Shown piece after piece: positions 16,897 through 24,699 of a DNA stretch of 45,130 bases. This stretch comes from Actinomadura sp. KC06 (GTDB lineage: Bacteria; Actinomycetota; Actinomycetes; Streptosporangiales; Streptosporangiaceae). Every line of letters begins with the position of its first letter. The first letter of the stretch is position 1. A program made the translations under genes and the position numbers. The notes beneath the pieces are model-generated. The model did not search any database, was not told the DNA's origin, and worked only from the letters and a program-made list of their open reading frames with translations. The stretch is taken from contig NZ_SMKT01000065.1 of NCBI RefSeq assembly GCF_004348735.1, forward strand, positions 1-45,130, read 5' to 3'.

Positions 16897-17973
16897 TCAA
16901 CGGATGTAGTGGAAGGCCGGCTTCGGATGCATGAGGAAGTCGTGGTGCGAGATGTTCCAGGCATAAGCGCCGGCCATGGTGAACGCGATGATGTCACCGG
17001 GGATCAGCGGCGGGACGAGGACATTGCGCGCGAAGACGTCCTTCGGCGTGCACAGTTGGCCGACCAGGGTGGCTGGGATTCTCTGGCCGCTTGCGGTGAG
17101 CGACAGAAAGGGCTGGTCGTGGCCCTTGGTGACCGGAGTTCGCAGATGGTGGGTGCCGCCGCGCAGGATGACGTAGGTCTCGCCGCGGGTTGTCTTCACG
17201 TCCAGGACGTCGGTGACGTACCAGCCGTGGTAAGCGGTGATGGCTCGGCCGGGTTCGACGCGGACCTTGGCGGGGATGAGGCTCAGGCCCGTCCCGTAAG
17301 CCTGCCAGTTGAAGCGCGAATCGGGGGACGTGTAATCGACGGCCATGCCGCCGCCCACGTTCAGTTCCGGATTGGTCACCCCGAGGGATTTCAGCCACGG
17401 GAGCGCCCATTCGGTTACCTGGTCGGCGATGTCGAGCAGGGCGGGAGCGTCCAGGCCCGACGCCAGGTGGGCGTGGATGCCGCGGAGGGTGAGCTGAGGA
17501 TTGTCCGCCAGTAGGTAGGCGCATTCGTTGAGGGTGTCCTCGTCCATGCCGAACGGGCCGTTCATGGTCAGGGCGGCGTCCGGTGTGTTCAGCGGAAGGT
17601 TCGCGCGGAGGAGGATGTTCGCGAAGCCCTCGGCCGCGAGGCGGATCAGCTCGCTCGGGCTTTCCACGTGGATGCGGTCGGCGTGGAGCGCGAGGGACAA
17701 CTCTTGAGGAGTTTTTCCGGGCCCGCCGAAGGCTATGCGAGTTTTGGGCAGTGTCTCCCGGACGTGGGTGAGTTCGCCGCCGGACGAGACTTCGACGCCG
17801 TCCACATGAGGCGCGATGGTCCGCAGGATCTCGACGTCAGGATTGGCCTTGGCGGCGTAGAAGAGTTCCGTCGGGCCAAGGGCGGCGCGGATGGACTTGA
17901 TATGGGATTCCAGGCCGGCGAGGTCGTAGATGTAGGCCGGGTACCTGTCGAGGTTGAGGGCGTATTCCTTCAT
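16897..17973 (-). CDS. PLP-dependent decarboxylase of the siderophore operon (fold type III, Orn/Dap decarboxylase-like)
   Basis: A 358-residue group IV decarboxylase. FYAAKANPD carries the Schiff-base lysine, HLASGLD and GGGMAVDY bind the PLP phosphate together with VEPGRAI, and GQLCTPKD supplies the catalytic Cys-x3-Asp pair of the partner subunit. It should be a homodimer with two shared active sites. It is shorter than ordinary Orn or Dap decarboxylases (about 400 or more), as for siderophore-cluster decarboxylases. It is the last gene of the operon and its ATG (17973) overlaps the preceding stop as ATGA. By analogy with PvsE of vibrioferrin or the decarboxylases of achromobactin and staphyloferrin B, it may decarboxylate a citryl-amino acid intermediate or free amino acid to give an amine or ethanolamine unit. 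Confidence 0.85.
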   Translation of the reverse strand: MKEYALNLDRYPAYIYDLAGLESHIKSIRAALGPTELFYAAKANPDVEILRTIAPHVDGVEVSSGGELTHVRETLPKTRIAFGGPGKTPQELSLALHADRIHVESPSELIRLAAEGFANILLRANLPLNTPDAALTMNGPFGMDEDTLNECAYLLADNPQLTLRGIHAHLASGLDAPALLDIADQVTEWALPWLKSLGVTNPELNVGGGMAVDYTSPDSRFNWQAYGTGLSLIPAKVRVEPGRAITAYHGWYVTDVLDVKTTRGETYVILRGGTHHLRTPVTKGHDQPFLSLTASGQRIPATLVGQLCTPKDVFARNVLVPPLIPGDIIAFTMAGAYAWNISHHDFLMHPKPAFHYIR

Positions 17974-19616
17974 AGCGGTCGGGGTGCGACGAGCGGGTTG
18001 GGGACGGTGACATAGGCCGCGCCGCGATCGGCCGACCGGGACCAGCGGGTCCGGAGGTTCGCCTTGGCGGGCAGCGGCACCCCGGCCAGCAGGGCCCTCA
18101 TCTGGGGATGGCGGTCATGGGCGGTGAAATGCCTTCTCGCTGTTCGCCAGAGCATTTTCTCCAGGAGCGGGTGCAGGTCGGCTATCGCGGCCGCGATCTC
18201 GGTCAGATGGTTGACGAAAAGGCAGTAGACGACGCGGTTCCAGCCGCGGTCGGGGGCGTAGGTGAGGCTTTCGGCGACGCGGGCCGGAAGGTGCGTCAGG
18301 TCCCAGCGGCCCGCGGTGAGCTTCGTGCCTTCCAGATCGCGGAACGCGGTGTGGATGGGCATGCCGTCGCCGTCCACGCAGATGAGGACGTTCTGGAGGT
18401 GGGGTTCCAAAACGATGCCGTGGTCGAGGTAGGCGCTCAGGACCGGCGGTGCTACGTGGGCTACGTAGGCGTCCCACCAGGCTTGGGCGCCCTCCGGCGT
18501 CGCTAGGGCGGGCAGGTCTGCGAGGAATGTGTTGAAGGGGTCGGCCAGGGCGCCCGCAAGGAGCGGTGTCCCGGGAAGCGTCTTGATGCCCTCGCGAAGG
18601 ATCACCCCGAGGCCCTCGTACAGGCGGCGGTCGGCGAGCGTGACGCTGCGGTACGCGGGCTCTGCGAGGAGCGTGGAGTTCAGCTTTCTGAAGATGGGCG
18701 GCAGCAGGTCGTTCAGGGCCGCCGCGCTGGCCAGCTCGTACCAGGCGTTCTTACGGACGCAGTTGGTGATGCGCACGTCCAGGCTGAATTTGCAGAACAC
18801 GTCGGCGTCCGGCAGGTACGCCGTGCGTACGGACGACGTCGGCACCGCCTCGGCATCAGACGGACCGAGATTGAGCAGCAGACCCCGCGCCAGAGCCTCC
18901 TGCAAGACGGGATTGTCCGCCAGCAGCGAGAACTGCCACGGATGGACGGGAATCAGTTTCCGGCCCTGCGGAATGCGAGGCCCGTAGGTCTCCAGACCTG
19001 TGAACGCCTCTGGAGTTCCCTCTTCGGCGACGAGATGTTCAGGGACGGCCAGCCACAGCGGACGAAAACGAGCCCTGGCCTCTGGCGCGTACTGCAGCCA
19101 GTCAGTCGGCGAACCCTGGCGGGACTTCGGCGACGGGTGGAAACGGTGACCCGCCACCAGAGATTGTTCAGAGTCGATGTAGGGATCGTATGCAGGGTAG
19201 GGATCGTATGCGGGTTCGCCTCGCGCGGCGATGATCGCCTCCAGAGCGGTGTGGCTGCCATCCACCTGAACGAGGAATTCGGGGTTCGGGCAGCCGGTCG
19301 CCAGTTCCAGCTCACCCGCCACCAGATTCGCCAGCCTGTTCCAGGAGAGCCGGATCCAGTCGTCCCCGCGTTGCTCTTCGTACGGCGGCGCAAGCCGGTA
19401 GGTCGCGCCCACCGGTGGACGGGCCAGGCCCGTGCGCAGCACGACGCCCGCGCGAGGCAGGCGCGCGACGAGCTGGACACCGTCCTGCCAGACCTGCTCC
19501 TCGGGCGCGCACACCTCCCGGATCAGGCAGTTGAGCAGCGCGGTGGAGGTCGCGTCTCCGGCCAGGTCGGCCGGGTCGGCGGTGACGGCGGTGAGTGCGG
19601 TTCCGATTACGGGCAA
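17970..19616 (-). CDS. NIS siderophore synthetase, IucA/IucC family (second of two)
   Basis: A 548-residue IucA/IucC synthetase. Recognisable parts are FLVQVDGSHTALEA, HRFHPSPKSRQG (phosphate-binding His/Ser/Lys/Arg), GRKLIPVHPWQFSLL, PTSSVRTAYLP and LEPHLQNVLICVDGDG with the ATP/Mg-binding Gln-Asn; a FhuF-like C-terminal part follows. These enzymes adenylate a carboxylate, usually of citrate, and condense it with an amine or alcohol. No ATG or GTG is available after the preceding stop. The only fitting start is TTG 19616, with a weak GGA 7 nt upstream and a 10-nt overlap with the previous gene, so translation must be coupled. The frame stays open far upstream of TTG, but only inside the neighbouring gene. 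By position it corresponds to PvsD of vibrioferrin clusters. Confidence 0.88.
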   Translation of the reverse strand: MPVIGTALTAVTADPADLAGDATSTALLNCLIREVCAPEEQVWQDGVQLVARLPRAGVVLRTGLARPPVGATYRLAPPYEEQRGDDWIRLSWNRLANLVAGELELATGCPNPEFLVQVDGSHTALEAIIAARGEPAYDPYPAYDPYIDSEQSLVAGHRFHPSPKSRQGSPTDWLQYAPEARARFRPLWLAVPEHLVAEEGTPEAFTGLETYGPRIPQGRKLIPVHPWQFSLLADNPVLQEALARGLLLNLGPSDAEAVPTSSVRTAYLPDADVFCKFSLDVRITNCVRKNAWYELASAAALNDLLPPIFRKLNSTLLAEPAYRSVTLADRRLYEGLGVILREGIKTLPGTPLLAGALADPFNTFLADLPALATPEGAQAWWDAYVAHVAPPVLSAYLDHGIVLEPHLQNVLICVDGDGMPIHTAFRDLEGTKLTAGRWDLTHLPARVAESLTYAPDRGWNRVVYCLFVNHLTEIAAAIADLHPLLEKMLWRTARRHFTAHDRHPQMRALLAGVPLPAKANLRTRWSRSADRGAAYVTVPNPLVAPRPL

Positions 19617-21184
19617 GTCGCGTCCAGTAGGTAGTTGGGGCCCGGCGGGCCGTAGTGCTTGTTGATGTCGGCCGCGCCTGTCCTGGCCTTGTCGACGAGG
19701 GTTCCGGCGGTGACCATGGCCTTGCCCGGCAGGGCGTCGGCGTCCAGCGTGCGGGAGCGCAGGAACGCGTCGACCGGGCCGAGCGCGTCGTCCAGCCGTT
19801 CGCGGATCAGCGACAGTCCGGTGCGCCAGGGGAGCAGCCCGCGCTCGGCCAGGCCGAACGCCGGTGCCGCGGCGCACAGGTGCAGCGTGATGGTGACGAA
19901 GACGCGCGCGAGCGCCTCGTCGTCGCTGGTCGTCATACGGCGGTCGATGAGGTCGCGCGGGTCCGCGCCGGGGGACGGGGTGAGCCGCTCGCGGAGCCTG
20001 GACGTGTTGATGAGCGCGCCGTCGTTGTCCTTGACCAGGAGCCGGAGCGGGGCATCGCCCAGGACCAGTGCCACGTTCTGCTGGTGCGCCTCTAGCGCGA
20101 TGCCGTACCGGAACAGCGTGACGTTCCAGGAGAACAGCGCCGACAGGTATGCGTCGAAGAGAGCCTCGACGTCCCACCGCTCGACTACGTAACCGCCATC
20201 GGGAGCCTCCGCCAGCAGCGCCGCTATGGGGACGATGTGCGCGCGCGCCGTTTCGGGCGGGAAACGCCGCACGAGATAGCCGAGGAGAGGATCCTGCGCG
20301 TGGCCGTACGTCTGCTCGTCGGCGAGAAGGACGGGCAGCGCCGGTTCCCGCTGCAGGACGTCGCGCAGGAGGCGTTCGACGAGCGCGCCGTCCGGGAGCG
20401 TGCCCGGCATGATCGTGCGGCGGTTGCGGAGGCCCAGCGTGGCGGTCGGCAACGGCATCTTCAGGTGGTCGAGCGGCGCGGCGGCGACGGTCCGCATCGA
20501 GAGCGTGGGCGCGACCTGGAGGTACGGATCGGGCGCGAGGGTCGCTCCGGGGCGCTCGCGCACCTGCCGCACCGCGAGCGGGTGGACGGGGAACAGCACG
20601 CCGAGCCCCGGGGCCAGGCCGACGTCGGACGGGCCCGGCCACCAGCCGGGCGGCGACCCCGCCAGCTCCGGATTCCGCACCGCCGCCCAGCGCAGCGGGA
20701 ACGACGGCGCGAACTCGGGCGCGTAGCGGCTCAGATCGGCCATGGACAGCCCGGCGCGGCTCCTCCCGGTCGGATGTACCGGGTGGTCGTTGTAGGCCGC
20801 CAGCGTCTCGTAGAACGTCCCGGGGCCGGTGCGCAGCTCGTCGGGCAGGCGGGCGAGCCGCCGGTGCACCGCCGGCCGCGCGTCGAGGTGGAGCTTGGCC
20901 GTCGCCAGCGCGTCCAGGCATTCCCGCTCGAAAGCGGCGGTGTCGTCCCGCGGGTCCGCCACGGCGTGGACGGTGGTGAAGACGTCGCTCAGCCTGAGTT
21001 TCTGCGCAGGATCCACGACGAATTCGGACAGAAACGCAGGACATGCTTGCAGAAGGCGCACGGGACGGTGGGGAAGCCGCAGTGTCTTTTGCTCGATGAA
21101 ACGGCGTAGGCCCGCGTAGTTCTCGCGCAGGAGCGCGTCCAGAATCCGGGCGGCCAGTGAGCCCTCGATGTCATGGCCGGTCAC
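19607..21184 (-). CDS. NIS siderophore synthetase, IucA/IucC family (first of two)
   Basis: A 525-residue synthetase. The conserved stations of the family are present: LGVLFPVHPLAVRQV, APTLSMRTVAAAPLDHLKMPL, LEAHQQNVALVLGDAPLRLLVKD and a FhuF-like helical C-terminus. GTG 21184 overlaps the stop of the ATP-grasp gene as GTGA, and its own TAA (19607-19609) lies inside the start region of the next synthetase. It shares only family-level features with its neighbour, so the two should act on different substrates. In NIS logic one synthetase attaches the first unit to citrate and the other the second unit, or 2-oxoglutarate as in vibrioferrin. The operon position corresponds to PvsB; the substrate is not deducible. 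Confidence 0.88.
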   Translation of the reverse strand: MTGHDIEGSLAARILDALLRENYAGLRRFIEQKTLRLPHRPVRLLQACPAFLSEFVVDPAQKLRLSDVFTTVHAVADPRDDTAAFERECLDALATAKLHLDARPAVHRRLARLPDELRTGPGTFYETLAAYNDHPVHPTGRSRAGLSMADLSRYAPEFAPSFPLRWAAVRNPELAGSPPGWWPGPSDVGLAPGLGVLFPVHPLAVRQVRERPGATLAPDPYLQVAPTLSMRTVAAAPLDHLKMPLPTATLGLRNRRTIMPGTLPDGALVERLLRDVLQREPALPVLLADEQTYGHAQDPLLGYLVRRFPPETARAHIVPIAALLAEAPDGGYVVERWDVEALFDAYLSALFSWNVTLFRYGIALEAHQQNVALVLGDAPLRLLVKDNDGALINTSRLRERLTPSPGADPRDLIDRRMTTSDDEALARVFVTITLHLCAAAPAFGLAERGLLPWRTGLSLIRERLDDALGPVDAFLRSRTLDADALPGKAMVTAGTLVDKARTGAADINKHYGPPGPNYLLDATCP

Positions 21185-22326
21185 GTGATCGTCCAGTCGT
21201 GGGCGGCGCGGAAGCGGGCCAAGGCGGCGTTCACCTCGTCCGGCCCGGGGCCGATGGCTCGGACGGTGCCGAGGTAATCGCGGTTCGTTCGGGTCACGGC
21301 GACGGCATCCCCCACCGCGCGCTGAGGGCGATACGAGAGCCGCACTGGGCCGTCGTCCATCTGCAGTGAGCCAGGAGCGGCCGTCAGTGTGCCGGAGCGG
21401 TCGGCAATCACCGGCTCAGCGATGGCGTGCCGCTGACTGGGGCCGTCCCAGTCACCGAGGGATTCACCCAGGTGGACGGCCAGGATCTGCTCGAACAGCG
21501 GCACGCCCAAGAGGTCGGCTAAGAGGAAGTCACAGTGGTCGCCGATCAGCCTGTAGTTGACCTCGATGATGTGCGCGCGTCCCTCGTGGACGACGAACTC
21601 CGTGTGGCAGGCCCCGAAACCGATGCCCAGCGCGTCGAGCTGTTCAAGGACCTGCGCGGTTTCCGGCGGCGGAGCAGTCCACTCCAGGCGCTCTTCCACG
21701 AAGAAGGGCGGCGGGGAGAGCGTCGTCCGGAACGAGCCGAGGACGCGCAGTTCCCGTCCGTCACCGAGCGTTTCGAGCGTGTGGAGACGTCCAGGAAGGT
21801 ATTCCTCCGCCACCAGCGGGTCGTCGCGGCGCGCAGTGATTTCGTCAACGCGCGTGGTCAGTTCCAAGGCGTCCCGGACGAGGAACACGTCCTCGCTGGC
21901 GACGCCCTCGCGCGGTTTCAGGACGAGCGGAAACGGCGCCTCCTCCGGCACATGGCGGGCGTCCGCCGAGAAGACCGGGTCTATGGACGCCAGATGGCGT
22001 CGCATGAGCGACTTGTTCTTCGCACGGGCCGCCGCCCGCCAGTCCTTGGCCGGAAGCCCGTGATAGGCGGCGGCCAATGCGGTCGGCGCCTGCAAGAAGT
22101 CACTGTTGGAAAAGATGGCGGCAGGCACGCCGTCGACCGCGGCGACGAGTTCCCGGAAATCGAACACGTCGCATTGGACGATCGGTCCGTCGTGCGTTCC
22201 GGCATGGGCGGCCGGACGGTCGGTGAGCAGCGTCACCTCCAGGCCCAGACGCGCGGCGGCGGGCAGGAAGCCGTGCGTCACCGAGTCGGTCGTCTTCCCG
22301 GCGGCCAGGTAGAGAGAGGCGGCCAC
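21181..22326 (-). CDS. ATP-grasp ligase, first gene of the siderophore operon
   Basis: A 381-residue ATP-grasp enzyme. An N-terminal pre-ATP-grasp domain (SLYLAAGKTTDSVTHGFLPA) is followed by FPLVLKPREGVASEDVFLV, which carries the nucleotide-binding lysine, VAEEYLPG as adenine-binding hinge, and GACHTEFVVHEGRAHIIEVNYRLIGDH with the Mg-binding Glu/Asn. Such enzymes form an acyl-phosphate and ligate an amine, typically an amino acid; PvsA has this role in vibrioferrin clusters. The start is GTG 22326 with GGAAAGG 7 nt upstream; an ATG at 22356 is rejected because it lies at the edge of the iron box and lacks a site. The gene opens a four-gene operon whose members overlap by 4-10 nt. Iron-dependent regulation is indicated by the box at 22364-22382. 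Confidence 0.87.
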   Translation of the reverse strand: MAASLYLAAGKTTDSVTHGFLPAAARLGLEVTLLTDRPAAHAGTHDGPIVQCDVFDFRELVAAVDGVPAAIFSNSDFLQAPTALAAAYHGLPAKDWRAAARAKNKSLMRRHLASIDPVFSADARHVPEEAPFPLVLKPREGVASEDVFLVRDALELTTRVDEITARRDDPLVAEEYLPGRLHTLETLGDGRELRVLGSFRTTLSPPPFFVEERLEWTAPPPETAQVLEQLDALGIGFGACHTEFVVHEGRAHIIEVNYRLIGDHCDFLLADLLGVPLFEQILAVHLGESLGDWDGPSQRHAIAEPVIADRSGTLTAAPGSLQMDDGPVRLSYRPQRAVGDAVAVTRTNRDYLGTVRAIGPGPDEVNAALARFRAAHDWTIT

Positions 22327-22363
22327 GGATCGGCCTTTCCAGTGCGTGAACCACAACGGTCAG

Positions 22364-22382
22364 TGAGGTAAGGCTTGCCTAA
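22364..22382 (-). promoter_or_regulatory. Iron box (DmdR/IdeR-type) of the siderophore operon
   Basis: Read on the minus strand the site is TTAGGCAAGCCTTACCTCA, 14 of 19 matches to the DtxR-family consensus TTAGGTTAGGCTAACCTAA. It lies 38 nt before the GTG of the ATP-grasp gene. Repression by Fe-loaded DmdR/IdeR is the expected mode. Confidence 0.75.
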
Positions 22383-22470
22383 CTCGCGGTAACCATACTG
22401 GCGGGGCCGGTCCGCAGGGGCAAGGACGGTGGCATCGCGTGTCCTGACCCCGATCGGCCAGGATGGGGCC

Positions 22471-23082
22471 ATGGACCTCGTCGACCGGTGGGTCGCGCTG
22501 GCCGGGCCGCACACCCGGCACATCGGGACGGAGCTGAACGACCGCTACGGCGAGCCGCATCGCCGCTACCACACGCGCGAGCACCTCACCGCCGTCCTCG
22601 ACCTCGTGGACGAACTCGCCGGCCACGCCGACGCCCCCGGCACCGTCCGCCTCGCGGCCTGGTTCCACGACGCCGTCTACGCCCCCGAGCGCGCCGACAA
22701 CGAGGAGCGCAGCGCCCGCCTCGCCGCCCGCATGCTCGCCGACACCGACCTCCCGGCGGCGGACGTCGAACAGGTCGTCCGCCTGGTCGAACTGACCGCC
22801 ACGCACGCTCCCGCGGATGACGACCGCGACGGCCAAGTCCTCTGCGACGCGGACCTCGCGATCCTCGGCTCGGAACCGGCTCAATACGCCGCCTATGCGG
22901 CCGCCGTCCGCGAGGAGTACGCGTTCGTCCCCGAGGAGTTCTTCCGCGCCGGACGCGCCGAAGTGCTCAACGGCCTGCTCGCCCTACCGAAACTTTTTCG
23001 CACGCCAACGGCCCACGAACGCTACGAACAACACGCACGAAAGAACATCCTCACAGAACTGATGCTCCTGAATCGTCAATGA
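22471..23082 (+). CDS. HD-domain metal-dependent phosphohydrolase-like protein
   Basis: A 203-residue protein of the predicted metal-dependent HD superfamily. The metal-binding residues are laid out as RYHTREHL, AAWFHDAVY (the HD pair) and LCDADLAILG. These proteins hydrolyse phosphoesters, often nucleotides, but the substrate of this group is unknown. ATG 22471 has AGGA 7 nt upstream. It is transcribed away from the siderophore operon, and the intergenic region includes the iron box about 90 nt before its start, so iron effects on it cannot be excluded. The last 100 nt use more A/T at third positions than the rest of the gene. Confidence 0.8.
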   Translation: MDLVDRWVALAGPHTRHIGTELNDRYGEPHRRYHTREHLTAVLDLVDELAGHADAPGTVRLAAWFHDAVYAPERADNEERSARLAARMLADTDLPAADVEQVVRLVELTATHAPADDDRDGQVLCDADLAILGSEPAQYAAYAAAVREEYAFVPEEFFRAGRAEVLNGLLALPKLFRTPTAHERYEQHARKNILTELMLLNRQ

Positions 23083-23223
23083 TGATCAAGGTGATGCCGC
23101 GACCTAGGCAACGGAATCCTTTACTGTGAGTTTCTCGTCCCCTGGAAGCCGTACGCGCGGCCCCAGAAACCCCCGGACGGACGAGACTTTGCCTGACGTT
23201 ACGACATGCGAAGGGGCATGCAG

Positions 23224-24606
23224 GTGAACGACGTAGTGGCGTACATCCAGGCCGGCAGGGACCGGTTCGTCGCCGACCTCAAGGAGTGGCTGACGATTCC
23301 GTCCATCTCCGCGGATCCGGCGCACGCCGGGGACGTCCGGAGGTCGGCCGGGTGGCTCGCCGACTACCTGCGCGGCCAGGGCTTCCCGACCGTCGAGATC
23401 TGGGAGACCCCGGGCCTGCCCGCCGTGTACGCCGAATGGCCCGCCGAAGACCCGGACGCCCCCGCCGTGGTCGTCTACGGGCACCACGACGTCCAGCCCG
23501 TCGAGCCGCTGGACGAGTGGGACACCGCCCCCTTCGAGCCCGTGGAGGACGGCGACCGGCTCATCGGGCGCGGCACGTCCGACGACAAGGGGCAGATCTT
23601 CTTCCACATGCTCGCGCTCCGCGCCGGGCTCGCCGCGTCCGGCCGGAACGCCCCGCCCGTGACGATCAAGCTGCTCGTCGAGGGCGAGGAGGAATCGGGC
23701 TCGGCGCATTTCGCGGAACTCCTCCGCACCCATCGGGACCGGCTCGACTGCGACGCCGTCGTCATCAGCGACACGACCATGTGGGACGCCGACGTCCCGT
23801 CGATGTGCACCGGCATGCGCGGGCTCGCCGTCGCCGAGGTCACGCTGCGCGGCCCGTCTGTCGACCTGCACTCCGGCTCGTTCGGCGGCGCGGTGCCGAA
23901 CCCGCTCCACGCGATGGCGGAACTGCTCGCCGCGCTGCACGACGCGGACGGACGCGTCACCCTCCCCGGCTTCTACGACGACGTCGTCCCGCTGACCGAC
24001 GAGGAGCGCGAACTCTTCGCGCGCCTCCCGTTCGACGAGGACGACTGGCTGCGGAGCGCGGGCGGCAGCCGCGTCGCCTACGGCGAGAAGGGCTACACCA
24101 CCCTCGAACGGATCTGGGCGCGGCCCACCGCCGAGATCAACGGCATGTGGGGCGGGCACACCGGACCGGGCGCGAAGACCATCGTGCCCCGCGACGCGCA
24201 CGCCAAGGTCTCGTTCCGGCTCGCCGCGGGCCAGGACCCGCGCAAGGTCCAGATGGCGTTCGAGGCGTGGGTCGCCGAGCACACCCCGCCCGGTGTCGAG
24301 GCGGAGGTGCGCGCCGCCGGCGGCGTCCGGCCGTGCTTCTCGCCGATCGACTCCGCCGGGGTCAAGGCCGCGCGCCGCGCCATGGAGCGGGCGTTCGGCA
24401 CCCAGGTCCTGTTCACCCGCGAGGGCGGCAGCGGCCCCGAGGCCGACCTCGCCGACATCCTGGAGGCGCCGCTGGTCTTCGTCGCGGTCGGCCTGAACGG
24501 CGACCGCATCCACGCGCCGAACGAGAAGGTCGAGATCCCGCTGCTCCTCAAGGGCGCCGAAGCCGCCGCGTACCTGTGGGAAGAGTTCGCGACCGCGCTG
24601 CGCTGA
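23224..24606 (+). CDS. M20 family dipeptidase
   Basis: A 460-residue binuclear zinc peptidase. The metal ligands are in YGHHDVQPVE (His, with Asp as general base neighbour), GRGTSDDKGQ (bridging Asp), EGEEESGS (catalytic Glu followed by the metal Glu), VISDTTMWD (Asp) and the C-terminal IHAPNEKVEI (His). A lid/dimerisation domain is inserted in the middle, with the HSGSFGGAVPNPL segment. The length is typical for the ArgE/DapE/CPG2-type dipeptidases. GTG 23224 is chosen because AAGGGG lies 7 nt upstream; ATG 23206 and ATG 23218 are in frame but poorly placed. No signal peptide is seen, so it acts in the cytosol. It lies 94 bp before nudC on the same strand. Confidence 0.88.
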   Translation: MNDVVAYIQAGRDRFVADLKEWLTIPSISADPAHAGDVRRSAGWLADYLRGQGFPTVEIWETPGLPAVYAEWPAEDPDAPAVVVYGHHDVQPVEPLDEWDTAPFEPVEDGDRLIGRGTSDDKGQIFFHMLALRAGLAASGRNAPPVTIKLLVEGEEESGSAHFAELLRTHRDRLDCDAVVISDTTMWDADVPSMCTGMRGLAVAEVTLRGPSVDLHSGSFGGAVPNPLHAMAELLAALHDADGRVTLPGFYDDVVPLTDEERELFARLPFDEDDWLRSAGGSRVAYGEKGYTTLERIWARPTAEINGMWGGHTGPGAKTIVPRDAHAKVSFRLAAGQDPRKVQMAFEAWVAEHTPPGVEAEVRAAGGVRPCFSPIDSAGVKAARRAMERAFGTQVLFTREGGSGPEADLADILEAPLVFVAVGLNGDRIHAPNEKVEIPLLLKGAEAAAYLWEEFATALR

Positions 24607-24699
24607 AGGCTCCGCCGGGACCGGGTTGCCGGAAAAGGGCGAGGTGGACGATGCTCCCCTGGAACGGCTTGTGACGACGAGTGATCGGGGGCTTGGCGG

